Positions 32,489 through 41,194 are shown, counted from the stretch's first letter. The stretch: DNA of 64,000 bases from Nocardia sp. CDC159 (GCF_023740735.1 NZ_JAMRXH010000013.1:141070-205069), one strand, 5' to 3'. Made by a program: numbers and translations. Notes: generated from the sequence alone by a model not told the origin.

Positions 32489-33160
32489 ATGGTCGATCTG
32501 TTTCACGATGCCCTGTTCACGCCGACCGACGTGTCCCACCACCTGGTGATTCCGCATCGAACCGTCACCTCCTGGCTGTCCGACAGCGCCCCCGGTGGAC
32601 CTCTGGTGCATCGTGTGCCAGCGGAACGGCGGGGCGCGGCCAACGTCACATTCATCGCGCTCGTCGAGGCGTACGTCCTGCGGGCGCTGCGTACCGAACT
32701 GCGGTTCAGCAAGCGGCGAATCCGCGAAGCCGTCGAGGCAGTCCGCCGCGAACTGGACACGCCCTACGCGCTGGCCAGCCAACGCATCGCCACCGACGGA
32801 ATCGACATCTTCGTCCACTACAGCGACGACGAATTCGCCCGCGTCGGCGACCACCAGATGCCGGTGCGCGAGTTCATCGCCGACTACCTGCGATTCATCG
32901 ACTGGGGCGGCACCGACCACGCAACCAGGCTGCGACTTCGCCAGTTCGCGGACGACACCCCCGTCATCATCGATCCACGCTTCAACTGGGGCAGCCCCGT
33001 CGTGGAGCGGACCAAGACGCCGGTGAAAGCCGTCGTCGACTTGTTCACCGCCGGAGAACCCATTGATGTCGTCGCCGAGGAATACGGCCTCCGCGAAGAG
33101 GAAGTCGAAGCGATCTGCCGAGCGGAACTCCTCCGCGCAGAAATCCTCACCGCCGCCTGA
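32489..33160 (+). CDS. antitoxin with C-terminal DUF433 domain
   Basis: 223 aa, ATG with GAGAGGAGGG upstream; a -10-like GATAAT is at 32453-32458. The N-terminal part looks like a MerR-type winged helix (FTPTDVSHHLVIPHRTVTSW). The C-terminus is DUF433-like (TKTPVKAVVDLFTAGEPIDV then AEEYGLREEEVEAICR), a known antitoxin module. It overlaps the next gene by 95 bp. It probably represses its own promoter and neutralises the downstream PIN-like toxin. Confidence 0.82.
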   Translation: MVDLFHDALFTPTDVSHHLVIPHRTVTSWLSDSAPGGPLVHRVPAERRGAANVTFIALVEAYVLRALRTELRFSKRRIREAVEAVRRELDTPYALASQRIATDGIDIFVHYSDDEFARVGDHQMPVREFIADYLRFIDWGGTDHATRLRLRQFADDTPVIIDPRFNWGSPVVERTKTPVKAVVDLFTAGEPIDVVAEEYGLREEEVEAICRAELLRAEILTAA

Positions 33161-33542
33161 GTTCCTCCTCGACCGCTGCCTCGGCAAAGGCGTCGCCATC
33201 GGCCTGGCCGAGCTCGGGTGGATCATCCATCGCATCACCGACCACTTTCCCAACGACGCCCAAGCAATCACCGACGAGGAATGGATCGACTACGGGCTGT
33301 GCCACGGCTGGATACCGCTGTGCAAGGACAGCCGCATCAAATCCCGTCCCGCCGAGCGGCGCCCACTGGTCGACCACGACGCACCGCTGTTCTACCTCGA
33401 CAACCAACAACTGGTCATCACCGAGATGATCGCGCGGTTCCACTCCGCCCAAGCCGCGATCTACCGCGCGATTCGCCGCGGTGGCGCAGCCGCCTACGCC
33501 GTCGGACCGGTCGGACAACGGCTACGGAAAACCTGGCCATGA
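33066..33542 (+). CDS. PIN-like ribonuclease toxin (VapC45-type)
   Basis: 158 aa. After a basic leader of about 30 residues encoded inside the antitoxin gene, FLLDRCLGKGVAIGLAELGW (acidic D36), DEEWIDYGLCHGWIPLCKDS and RPAER resemble VapC45/DUF5615 PIN-like domains usually paired with DUF433 antitoxins. The ATG at 33066 follows GGAGAA; starts further down are absent in this frame, so the long overlap is real. Toxin RNA cleavage on loss of the antitoxin is expected. Confidence 0.78.
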   Translation: MSSPRNTASAKRKSKRSAERNSSAQKSSPPPEFLLDRCLGKGVAIGLAELGWIIHRITDHFPNDAQAITDEEWIDYGLCHGWIPLCKDSRIKSRPAERRPLVDHDAPLFYLDNQQLVITEMIARFHSAQAAIYRAIRRGGAAAYAVGPVGQRLRKTWP

Positions 33543-33926
33543 GCCCGCGCCGTCTGCTGTCCCGCCCCCACCGGCCCCGGTTTTCCTGCCCGGGTTTCCC
33601 GACGTGTTCCCCCCGGTTGCGGCTCGCTGGACCTCGCCCCCGAGCCCCGTACCATCCGAGGCGCCAACTGCTCCGAATCCCCAATGGTGGCCGGTGAGCT
33701 GAGGAGTCCGCTGGCCACCTCTCGGGTACGAGCCGACACCGGCGGCACGCAATCACCTTGAGCCGCACGCACCGCCGGTGTCGGCCTTGCCATTGTCCAT
33801 CCAGGGCACGCCGCCGCGGTGGTGTTCCGTTGTAGAGCAGATGCCCGCCGGCTGAATCGCCCGCGGACAGTACATATGCGACTTCGTGGCGCCACTTGTC
33901 TGAGCCAGGTAACGGTCGGAGCTCAG
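33543..33926. other. 384-bp region without a well-supported gene
   Basis: Two overlapping plus-strand frames exist: ATG 33539 to 33697 (52 aa, basic) and a proline-rich frame ending at 33702. Neither has a convincing start, and both are low complexity. It separates the rightward toxin gene from the leftward hydrolase operon. Confidence 0.4.
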
Positions 33927-34634
33927 CTATCGGTCTTCGCCCACTGCCCTGGTGACAACGTCGACCCACAGCTCTGGATCGGTAGCCCACAGGTTGTGGC
34001 CAACTGCGGGTAGCTCTTCGAACCTCCCGCCCGGAATCAACGCCGCGAGCTGCCGAAGTGGCCAGGACGGACGGATGTCGTTCTGCGCGGCGATGAAGGT
34101 CATGACGACCGGGCAGTCGGCCAGTCGGCGCCACAGGTCGGGTTCGTGTATCCATTGCACGAACGACGCGCTCAGGGCGGCGTGAACGCCTTGTTCCCAG
34201 GGGATCTCGAGGTCGGCTTCCAGATGCCGCGAGGACTCGTACACCTGGGACCAAGTGCTGTCCTTGTGCAGTCCGTGGCCTGCGACGCCGACGACGGACC
34301 TGACTCGATCGGGATGGTCCAGCGCATAGCGCACCGCGAGATCGGAACCCCAGGAATGGCCGACCACTGCCCAGCTTTCGACGCCTATCTTCCGGCGCAC
34401 CACTTCGAGATCGGCGACCGCGCGGGCGAGATCGTGCGGCCCGCCACGGGACCGGCCGACTCCGCGGGGTTCCGGGTACCAGGCTCGCAAACCGCGCGGC
34501 GCCAGGTCGTCGGCCGCGAGGTAGTGGATATACCCCGGCCCGCCGGACAGGACCACGACGTCCGGGCCGTGCCCGGTGGTACCCACGTGCAACAGCGTCC
34601 CGTCATCCGCTGACATCATCAGCGATCGCATCAC
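33927..34634 (-). CDS. alpha/beta hydrolase (proline iminopeptidase-like)
   Basis: 235 aa. The fold hallmarks are VVLSGGPGYIHYLAADDLAP (HGGPG-like oxyanion loop), the nucleophile elbow VGHSWGSDLAV, an acidic residue before FIAAQNDIRPSWP and the catalytic His in AVGHNLW. GTG start overlapping the DUF1152 stop (34631-34634), so the two are coupled. The substrate is unknown; small-peptide, ester or signal-molecule hydrolysis is possible. Likely prophage cargo. Confidence 0.85.
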   Translation of the reverse strand: MMRSLMMSADDGTLLHVGTTGHGPDVVVLSGGPGYIHYLAADDLAPRGLRAWYPEPRGVGRSRGGPHDLARAVADLEVVRRKIGVESWAVVGHSWGSDLAVRYALDHPDRVRSVVGVAGHGLHKDSTWSQVYESSRHLEADLEIPWEQGVHAALSASFVQWIHEPDLWRRLADCPVVMTFIAAQNDIRPSWPLRQLAALIPGGRFEELPAVGHNLWATDPELWVDVVTRAVGEDR

Positions 34635-35737
34635 ACCCCCTCGCCATTCTCTCCGTGCACCAGATACAGCGGCGGCCGGAAATTGTCCGGCCGGTGGCGG
34701 CCCAGCAGTTCGCGCAGTGCCTCAGTGGCACTGGGTTCGATGGCGGAGACCATCTCGGCGGTTCGGCGCACTGTGAGCGCGTCGACGCCGCGGGTGGCGG
34801 CTTCGTCGACGTACCTGTCGATAACGTCCAACGTGTCCAAGGTAGGCATCCGCACTTCGGCGTGTTCGCCTGCGGCCCTGCGGCGTTCGATGTCGAGCTC
34901 GCTGCGGCCGTCGCGGCGCTCCCGCAACAACTGTTCCGCTTGCTCGAGGCTGGTCGTGCCGACGAGGGGTGCCGCCAGCGATGACTCGGTGAGTGTGCGA
35001 GCGTCGATTTCGTAGACGATGGCCGCGGCCGCAGTGAGCTCCAGCAGCGCATTGCGCTGCGTCTCCACCGCGCCCTGCCATCCGCCCGCGGCGGCAGCCA
35101 GCAAGGCGTTGGCCTCCGAGGGATGCCAGGACCAGATGTCGTTGAAGGGTTCGACATCTTTCGGGGTGAGCTCGGCAACGGGCCGGGCGTGGAGTTGGTC
35201 GAGCCGGACCTCGAGTTCCGGGCTCGACAGCTCGCCGTCCATGCCGATCCCGGCCACCAGCACCCGGGTAGGAACTCCGGATTGGACAGCCGCGGCGAGA
35301 GCGAGTGAATCGGCAAGCGGAGTGCGCAGATTGGCCTCGTGGCCTTCCCCAAGGATGTCGCCGCCAACGTCCACCACAACCACTTCGTCCGCGTCGAACG
35401 CTGCCACCGCGCGCTCGATCAGCTCAGCCAAGCCCGTGGCACCCCCGTCCGCCTCCAGCAACAGCAGCGGATGACCAAGGCGGCCAGCCAGTCGCGGCAG
35501 CGTCGATCGGCCGATCCGTAGCGCAGACGTCTCCAAAATCTGAGCGACGCCCCCGCGGTCGCCCAACCGATCGAAGTCGCCGCGCACGCGAGGGCCGGGA
35601 GTCGGGTCGATCATGAATCGGTCCCACGACCAGCTCATAAGGGCCGCGACTCCCAACTTCGGCATCGCTGTGGCGAGCATGGCGGCGGACACCGCATCCC
35701 CGCCCCCACCGGCGGCTATCGCTATCGCTGTATGCAT
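34631..35737 (-). CDS. DUF1152 family protein
   Basis: 368 aa. It begins MHTAIAIAAGGGGDAVSAAM, the glycine-rich nucleotide-binding-like loop typical of DUF1152, and contains VVVVDVGGDILGEGHEANLR and VLVAGIGMDGELSSPELEVR. I chose the ATG at 35735-35737 rather than a longer frame that would cross the GntR promoter. Biochemical role unknown. It is cotranscribed with the hydrolase and divergent from the GntR gene, so it should be under that regulator. Confidence 0.8.
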   Translation of the reverse strand: MHTAIAIAAGGGGDAVSAAMLATAMPKLGVAALMSWSWDRFMIDPTPGPRVRGDFDRLGDRGGVAQILETSALRIGRSTLPRLAGRLGHPLLLLEADGGATGLAELIERAVAAFDADEVVVVDVGGDILGEGHEANLRTPLADSLALAAAVQSGVPTRVLVAGIGMDGELSSPELEVRLDQLHARPVAELTPKDVEPFNDIWSWHPSEANALLAAAAGGWQGAVETQRNALLELTAAAAIVYEIDARTLTESSLAAPLVGTTSLEQAEQLLRERRDGRSELDIERRRAAGEHAEVRMPTLDTLDVIDRYVDEAATRGVDALTVRRTAEMVSAIEPSATEALRELLGRHRPDNFRPPLYLVHGENGEGV

Positions 35738-35766
35738 GGCTGCGCTGGCATCCGTCCCCGAGTTCG

Positions 35767-35787
35767 TATAGTGGCCAGTGGCATATG
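35767..35787 (+). promoter_or_regulatory. promoter/operator between DUF1152 operon and GntR gene
   Basis: A -10-like TATAGT (35767-35772) overlaps AGTGGCC and is followed by AGTGGCATA. The same two elements recur at 36605-36640, so they are probable GntR half-sites. The ATG of the GntR gene lies only 12 nt after the -10 box. Confidence 0.5.
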
Positions 35788-36555
35788 GTAGTTGGCGGAG
35801 GTGTGCGGTTGCCCGAGATCGAGGAAGTACTCCCGAAGTACCTACAAATCGCCGGTTACCTGAGAGACCAGATCGTGCGCGGCGACCTTCCACCTGGCGC
35901 GGAGGTGCCGTCCGAGCGTGAGCTCGCAGCAACCTGGAAAGTCGCCAGACCGACGGCGAGCAAAGCGCTTCAGGCCCTGCGTCACCAGGGCCTCGTCGAA
36001 TCACGACAAGGCTCAGGCACATTCGTGCGGGAACCACACGCGGCGCCTCGGACCCGCGAACGTCTCGAACGGGCCGCCAAGCTCGGGACCATGTACTCCG
36101 ACAATGAGAGCGTCGAGTTCCCTTTCGTCGGCATCGTCGACGGACCCGAGTACGTGACCGGCGCGCTCAATCTTCCCGCCGGCGGCCCAGTCATCCAGCG
36201 CCAACGGATCATCAGCAGCGAAACGAGCGGGCTTGTCGAGCTTTCTACGTCATGGTTCCCGGCGAAGCTGGCAGAGTCCGCTCCGCGGCTGTTGCTCACC
36301 GAGCGCGTCGGTCACGGCACGCTCGGCTACATCGCGAAAGCGGCTGGAATACGGGCCGCCTACGCGCGTGACCAAGTTTGCGCCCGTCCGGCCACCGACG
36401 AGGAAAGTCGAGCGCTGGACTTAGCATCTTCGTCGGCGGTGCTGGTGTACTGGCTGGTCGCCTACGACTCCAATGACGCCGCCATCGCATTCGACGAAGC
36501 CGTCTATCCGCCGCACCGGTGGTCTTTCCGGCAGGAATACCCGCTGGCCCTGTAA
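35785..36555 (+). CDS. GntR/HutC family regulator
   Basis: 256 aa. GntR winged helix (KYLQIAGYLRDQIVRGDLPP, then PSERELAATWKVARPTASKA, LVESRQGSGTFV) followed by a UTRA effector domain (residues 100-256, PVIQRQRIISSETSGLVELS). ATG 35785 is nearly leaderless; a GTG at 35803 is an alternative start. UTRA proteins bind small ligands. Here it is divergent from the hydrolase/DUF1152 operon. Confidence 0.88.
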   Translation: MVVGGGVRLPEIEEVLPKYLQIAGYLRDQIVRGDLPPGAEVPSERELAATWKVARPTASKALQALRHQGLVESRQGSGTFVREPHAAPRTRERLERAAKLGTMYSDNESVEFPFVGIVDGPEYVTGALNLPAGGPVIQRQRIISSETSGLVELSTSWFPAKLAESAPRLLLTERVGHGTLGYIAKAAGIRAAYARDQVCARPATDEESRALDLASSSAVLVYWLVAYDSNDAAIAFDEAVYPPHRWSFRQEYPLAL

Positions 36556-36604
36556 ACCCCGCCCGTCGCGGCCCCCAACTATTGAAATAATTCCGGATTC
36601 TCAC

Positions 36605-36640
36605 AAGTGGCCTATACCACTTACCGGGTAGTGGCATAGT
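36605..36640 (+). promoter_or_regulatory. palindromic GntR-type operator
   Basis: AAGTGGCCTATACCACTT (36605-36622) has perfect 6-bp arms, and AGTGGCATA follows at 36630. The pair repeats the elements in front of the GntR gene. It lies upstream of the winged-helix gene at 36733, suggesting common regulation. Confidence 0.55.
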
Positions 36641-36732
36641 CCAGCTAACAGTCGTACGTGAGACGACCCGCACGGCTCTCCTCCGATGTGGTGGCAGGGC
36701 TGAGTTCGGGTGATGCATGCCGGAGGCACCGG

Positions 36733-36960
36733 ATGAGAACAACAGCCGAATCGGCCGTCCTGGCCGTTCTCGCGCCGGGCGGCAGGCTGACCGCCCAGCA
36801 GATCAGCAACGAAGCGCAACTGCCCCCGCGGTCCGCGCGCCGCGCAATCGCCACGCTGGCGGCGCGGGGGTTGATCGTCGCGACCCCGTCGTCGCGGTGG
36901 CTGCTCAGCAGACGAGGACACGCCTTGTGCGCGAGCAGGACCGGGCGGTGCGGACAGTGA
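36733..36960 (+). CDS. small winged-helix DNA-binding protein
   Basis: 75 aa. ATG with GGAGG 7 nt upstream. MarR/ArsR-like helix-turn-helix (AVLAVLAPGGRLTAQQISNE, then SARRAIATLAARGLIVATPS) and a basic end. It is followed by a strong terminator, so it is a single-gene unit controlled from the GntR-type operator. Confidence 0.65.
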   Translation: MRTTAESAVLAVLAPGGRLTAQQISNEAQLPPRSARRAIATLAARGLIVATPSSRWLLSRRGHALCASRTGRCGQ

Positions 36961-36970
36961 GTTCGCATGA

Positions 36971-37004
36971 GAGAAGCCGTCCCGCTGGGATGGGACGGCT
37001 TCTC
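36971..37004. terminator. bidirectional terminator hairpin
   Basis: GAGAAGCCGTCCC (36971-36983) pairs perfectly with GGGACGGCTTCTC (36992-37004) over an 8-nt loop, between two convergent genes. It has short T/A stretches on both sides. Confidence 0.8.
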
Positions 37005-37046
37005 GTTGACGAGCACCGTCAGTTGTCCGACGCGTGCGGTAGCAGT

Positions 37047-38270
37047 CTACGCTGCGACGCCGACGCGGCGGCTGAGTTCTTTGACGTCGTCTTTCATTCC
37101 CGACGGCGGTCGTTTCTGCAGGGCGAGCAGCATGTCGCGGGCGAACCCGTTGTAGCGGATCGTTTCTGGCGCGGTGCGTTCGGCTATCGACAGCAGCGCG
37201 AACGTTGCTGCGGCCTCGTCGCGCTGTGCGTGAGCGCGGGCCACTTCGATGAAATGGCGGCTGCGTCGTGGGATCGACGCGATGTGGTCGGCGTCGAAGG
37301 ACTGCGCTGCCTGCAGGGCTTCTCCGGCGTGGCGCAGTTCGACACCGAGGGTGACGGCGTGGGCGTTCATGACCGGCATCGAGAACGAAGTCTGCACGTG
37401 CCGATACGCCGGCCCCAGCCGCACCGCGATCTCGTCGGCCCGCTGCCAGTGCCGCCAGGCGTCCCCGGACTTGCCGCGGCGGGCGTGGACGTAGGCGATT
37501 TCCGCCTCCAGCGCACCGAGAATCCCTCGCCAATCGTCGGAGGTGTTGTCCCGGTCGATGTAGGGGCGAAGGCGGGCAGTGGCGTCGTGGGCCAGGGCGA
37601 TCGCTTCCTCCCAGCGGCCCGAGTCGCGCAGGGCTTGGACCATGGCCCAGGAACTGCAGGCGATGACGTACGGGTCGTCGGCCTCGTAGCCTTCGTGCAG
37701 GCCGCGGTCGGCGACCATCCACACCAGTTCCGGCGCGGGTTGGTAGGCGACGTAGAAGTCGGCGAGCTGGTACACCCCGGCCAATACCGTGCGTGCCGCC
37801 CGGCGATGCTCGCCCGGGACGCGGGCGGCGGATTGAGCGTCGCGGATCAGCCCGGGCAGCAGCGCGCCGAGTTGGGTTCGATGGTCCGGGCTGGAGTGCC
37901 GCACCTGCCAGGCTTGCCGAAGCCGTTCGGCGAGATGGGGCACGCTCACTTCCCGCGCCGCTGGGCGGGTACGGAAATCGGTGAGGGCGGCTTGCACCTG
38001 GGTCAGCGCGGCGTGGCGTTCGCCAGCGAACACCACCACCGGTACCGCGTGCTCGTTGCCGGTCAACTCCGCCAGGTCCTCCAGTTCGAGCGCTCGGGCG
38101 ATCCGCAACAGCATCGGCAGGCGTGGTGGCTGGAGCCGACCATTCTCGATGGCCTTCAGCCACTCGCCCGAGCGGCCGACCAGGCCGGCCAGGACGGGGC
38201 GCGACATGCCCGCGCGTTCTCGCTGCAACTTGATCCGCTGTCCGATAGCCAGGTCATCCACGCTATGCAC
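37047..38270 (-). CDS. XRE regulator with TPR-like C-terminal region
   Basis: 407 aa from GTG 38270 (GAAAGG upstream); a GTG at 38303 is possible. The HTH is IGQRIKLQRERAGMSRPVLA then VGRSGEWLKAIENGRLQPPR. The remaining 330 residues are helical TPR-like repeats (AVLAGVYQLADFYVAYQPAP, AWRHWQRADEIAVRLGPAYR). Such actinobacterial XRE-TPR regulators often sense peptides or pair with adjacent operons. It is divergent from the 38495-41130 operon across a perfect palindrome. Confidence 0.85.
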   Translation of the reverse strand: MHSVDDLAIGQRIKLQRERAGMSRPVLAGLVGRSGEWLKAIENGRLQPPRLPMLLRIARALELEDLAELTGNEHAVPVVVFAGERHAALTQVQAALTDFRTRPAAREVSVPHLAERLRQAWQVRHSSPDHRTQLGALLPGLIRDAQSAARVPGEHRRAARTVLAGVYQLADFYVAYQPAPELVWMVADRGLHEGYEADDPYVIACSSWAMVQALRDSGRWEEAIALAHDATARLRPYIDRDNTSDDWRGILGALEAEIAYVHARRGKSGDAWRHWQRADEIAVRLGPAYRHVQTSFSMPVMNAHAVTLGVELRHAGEALQAAQSFDADHIASIPRRSRHFIEVARAHAQRDEAAATFALLSIAERTAPETIRYNGFARDMLLALQKRPPSGMKDDVKELSRRVGVAA

Positions 38271-38326
38271 TGTCGGCGCCTTTCGCCCGGTGGTGCTCGT
38301 CACCTCCAGCGTAGCCAGCGGGCAGG

Positions 38327-38343
38327 GGGTACGGAATGTACCC
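38327..38343. promoter_or_regulatory. palindromic operator candidate
   Basis: GGGTACGGAATGTACCC has perfect 6-bp arms with a 5-nt centre and lies between the divergent XRE regulator gene and the following operon. It is the best candidate binding site for that regulator. Confidence 0.5.
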
Positions 38344-38494
38344 GTCGGTCCCTGCGGCCGGATTTAGCGTCCTCCCAGCTCCCGACGCGAGCCAGCCCCC
38401 GACCCACCTCTCGAACGGCGAATCCCCAGTCACGGCCGGTCGGCGACGCCCCGGCAGCGGGAGCCCTGTCACTTCACGACAAAGGGGAAGCACG

Positions 38495-38875
38495 ATGAAA
38501 CAACCCACGACACCATCCACCGCTCCGGTCGCGCTCGCCGTGATGAACACGGCGCTGGTGCCAAATCAGGAAGCGGGCGAACGGGAAAGCGAGATCTGTT
38601 CGGCGGCTGCGCGTTACGGCTTCGCCGAGGCGCCGGAGGTCGTTCGGTTCGAGCACGGCGCGGACACGCTACCGCCCGCGTTGGGGGAGGTGTTGCGCCG
38701 GATCGTCGAAGTGCAGGCGACCGCAGTGTTCATGCCGAGCGCCGATCATGTCGGGGGGATCGCCGGGGTGCTGCGAATCATGAACGCGGTGATGGGGACC
38801 CGGCCGCCACGGGTGTTGATGCGCGGGGTGTTCTTCACCGACGACGCGGCCGACCAGGACGGGAGGCGGCGGTGA
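38495..38875 (+). CDS. protein of unknown function
   Basis: 126 aa. AAAGGGGAAG precedes the ATG. It contains VALAVMNTALVPNQEAGERE and VLRRIVEVQATAVFMPSADH, an alternating alpha/beta pattern as in nucleotide-binding or recombinase-catalytic-like folds, but no catalytic Ser in the resolvase context. First gene of an operon divergent from the XRE-TPR regulator. Confidence 0.6.
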   Translation: MKQPTTPSTAPVALAVMNTALVPNQEAGERESEICSAAARYGFAEAPEVVRFEHGADTLPPALGEVLRRIVEVQATAVFMPSADHVGGIAGVLRIMNAVMGTRPPRVLMRGVFFTDDAADQDGRRR

Positions 38876-39384
38876 TGGGCTCGCCGTACATGCCCCCCGG
38901 CGAGCTGGCCGCCGCGACCGCGCGCGAGGCTGCGGCCGAGGACCGGCCGAGGATTGCTCAGGAAGCGGCGCTCGCCCAATGCCAGCTGTATCGGGAGACG
39001 TATCGAATTCCGGCCGAGGTGGTGCCCGACACGGCGGGCGTGCCGTGGGTGGAGATGCCGGTGTCGGCGAGTACCAGCGCGGTGTGCATGCCGACGGGCA
39101 TCGCCCGCGAAGTGTTCGCCGAGCTGTGTGTGCCGACGATCGAGTACGCGCGGCAGCCGCACACCCACATCCTCGTGTTCCCGGACGCGGTGACCGCCGA
39201 TCAGCGGGGCGCGCTGAAACGGCTCGGCATCACGATCGCGGTCTACGGCAGCCGGGTCCGGCTGCCGGTCGGCGCATGCGATCTTCCGTTCTGGTGGGCG
39301 CGCCCGCTGCTGGTGCCGGCGTATCTGCCGCGGTTGTCGGAGATCGCCACGGTCGCCGCAGCATTCGAACGGAGGCCGCGATGA
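38872..39384 (+). CDS. protein of unknown function
   Basis: 170 aa, GTG/ATG start overlapping the previous stop. The N-terminal helix (ELAAATAREAAAEDRPRIAQ) precedes an alpha/beta part (HTHILVFPDAVTADQRGALK, then ITIAVYGSRVRLPVG). This and its neighbours occur as a conserved set in actinobacterial accessory regions by my recollection only. Confidence 0.6.
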   Translation: MMGSPYMPPGELAAATAREAAAEDRPRIAQEAALAQCQLYRETYRIPAEVVPDTAGVPWVEMPVSASTSAVCMPTGIAREVFAELCVPTIEYARQPHTHILVFPDAVTADQRGALKRLGITIAVYGSRVRLPVGACDLPFWWARPLLVPAYLPRLSEIATVAAAFERRPR

Positions 39385-39956
39385 ACACCGGCGGTGACGC
39401 GATGGGCGAGGCGCTCGGTGAGTTGCGGGCCCGCGCGGTGGCGGAACCGTTCGGGCCGGTGCGTCCCGAGCACGCCACCGGCGGCTGGGAACTGGACGGC
39501 GACGAGCGCGAATGGTCGCTAGTGAAACCCGTGGGGGAGCTGCGGTTGCGGGTGAAGGCCGACACTCGTACTACTTGCTCGTGGCGCATCGGCGGCCCGG
39601 ACGGGGTGCTGATGCGCCACGGGCCCGCCGCGGGGGTCGAGGAAGCGAAGGCCGAAGCCGAGCGCTGGGTATCGCAGCTGCCGCGCTCCGACGTCGTGGC
39701 CGGTGATGAACCGAGCGAGGAACCGAGTCCGCAAGTCGCGTACTACGCGGATCTGCACCACAGCGACCAGCACGCCCCGGACCGCGCTGCCGCGCTGCGG
39801 GCTGAGGGTCCGCCTCCGCCGGTAGAAGCGGACGGCTACTGGGGCCGGTTCGCCTACTACCAGCACCGCGCCGAGGCACTCGGCGACCCGGCCGCGGTCG
39901 AGATGTTCGAGCAGCTGAAGGCCGAGCGCCCACCCTGCGGGGGTGACCGGTCGTGA
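39381..39956 (+). CDS. protein of unknown function
   Basis: 191 aa, ATG overlap. The first half is beta-rich (REWSLVKPVGELRLRVKADT, then TCSWRIGGPDGVLM); the second half is acidic with a final helix (FAYYQHRAEALGDPAAVEMF). No family recognised. Confidence 0.6.
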   Translation: MNTGGDAMGEALGELRARAVAEPFGPVRPEHATGGWELDGDEREWSLVKPVGELRLRVKADTRTTCSWRIGGPDGVLMRHGPAAGVEEAKAEAERWVSQLPRSDVVAGDEPSEEPSPQVAYYADLHHSDQHAPDRAAALRAEGPPPPVEADGYWGRFAYYQHRAEALGDPAAVEMFEQLKAERPPCGGDRS

Positions 39957-40276
39957 TCGGTATCGCCGATATCGGATCGTTGTTGCTGGTCCTCGGACTG
40001 GGGTCGACGATGTGCGTGCTGTTCTACGCCGCGCATCGGACGATCCCGCTGGATGAACCGCCACCGGAACCACAGCCCCGGACCGGGGTGTATGCGATCC
40101 GGCTGCGGCTGGATCACGAGGGCGCGACCGGCGCGATCGCCTCGTCACCGGCCGCGCACCAGGCGATGCAGTTGCACGCCGGCTGCAGCCGGGACTGGTG
40201 CAGCCGCAAGGCCAACGCCTACACGTGGCTGGTCGACCACGGCGAAATCGTCCCCGACAGCGGCCGGACACGGTGA
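39953..40276 (+). CDS. membrane-anchored small protein
   Basis: 107 aa, GTG overlap. N-terminal membrane segment (IGSLLLVLGLGSTMCVLFYA) and a soluble C-terminal part with Cys/His (HAGCSRDWCSRKANAYTWLV). Function unknown. Confidence 0.6.
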   Translation: MIGIADIGSLLLVLGLGSTMCVLFYAAHRTIPLDEPPPEPQPRTGVYAIRLRLDHEGATGAIASSPAAHQAMQLHAGCSRDWCSRKANAYTWLVDHGEIVPDSGRTR

Positions 40277-40290
40277 GAGAAGGGGCGCGA

Positions 40291-41130
40291 GTGGGCGGCA
40301 AATTGACCGACGAGGCGTTCGAGGGCTTGATGACGACTCCGCAGAGCGCCCGGGTGTACGGGTATCTGCTGGGCGGCAAGGACTGCTTCGACGCCGATCG
40401 CAAGTTGGGCGAGCTGATCCTGCAGCATTTGCCCACCGCGGGGGTGGCGGCGCTGGTGAACCGGAATTTCATGCGCCACACCACCCGCTGGCTCGCCCGC
40501 GAGGTCGGAGTCGAGCAGTTCCTCGATATCGGCGCGGGCCTGCCGCAGGGCACGAATCTACACCAGATCGCGCAGGCGATCCGGCCCGCCAGCCGCGTGG
40601 TGTATGTCGACCGTGACCCGATCGTGCTCGCCCACGGGCGCGCGCTGATGACCAGCGCCCCCGACGGCGGGCCGGTCGTCTGGGTCGATGCCGATGTGAG
40701 GGACCCGGCCGCGCTGCTGGACCACCTGCGCACGGCGGGGCCGCTGAATCTGCGCGAACCAATCGCGTTATCGCTGAACGCGGTCCTGCACCACGTCACC
40801 GACGACGCGGTGGCTGAGAAGGCCGTGCGGGAGCTGGTGGCGGCGTTGGCGCCGGGCTCGTTCCTGGTCATGACCCACCTCACCGCGGACTTCAACCCCC
40901 ACGTCGTGGACGGCCTCGTCGCGGCCTGCAGCAGCGAGGGGCTGCCAGTCACACCGCGCGGGCGCGAGGCGTTCGCGCGGTACTTCACCGGACTGGAACT
41001 GCTCACCCCCGGTGTCGTCGCGCCGCACCGATGGTGGCCCGAAGACCGCAAAACCGCGCTCCAGCACCCGGATTCCGACATCTGTGCCTACGCCGCGATC
41101 GGACAGAAGATGCGCGCCGTTCCCTCATGA
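40291..41130 (+). CDS. DUF574-type SAM-dependent methyltransferase
   Basis: 279 aa. PF04672-like features: ARVYGYLLGGKDCFDADRKL (family start), FLDIGAGLPQGTNLHQIAQA (SAM motif I), VVYVDRDPIVLAHGRALMTS and MTHLTADFN. I chose the GTG at 40291 with GAAGGGG upstream over a GTG at 40273. These proteins are common beside regulatory genes in actinomycetes; the methyl acceptor is unknown. Confidence 0.85.
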   Translation: MGGKLTDEAFEGLMTTPQSARVYGYLLGGKDCFDADRKLGELILQHLPTAGVAALVNRNFMRHTTRWLAREVGVEQFLDIGAGLPQGTNLHQIAQAIRPASRVVYVDRDPIVLAHGRALMTSAPDGGPVVWVDADVRDPAALLDHLRTAGPLNLREPIALSLNAVLHHVTDDAVAEKAVRELVAALAPGSFLVMTHLTADFNPHVVDGLVAACSSEGLPVTPRGREAFARYFTGLELLTPGVVAPHRWWPEDRKTALQHPDSDICAYAAIGQKMRAVPS

Positions 41131-41194
41131 GGGCGCGGCAGGGATATAGACGCAGGGAATCCGTTGCCCTGCAATGAAAAAAGGGGAGATAGAG

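Noticed and set aside
33481..33702. Proline-rich open frame overlapping the toxin end
   Set aside because: Low complexity, start inside another gene and no ribosome site; not called as a gene.
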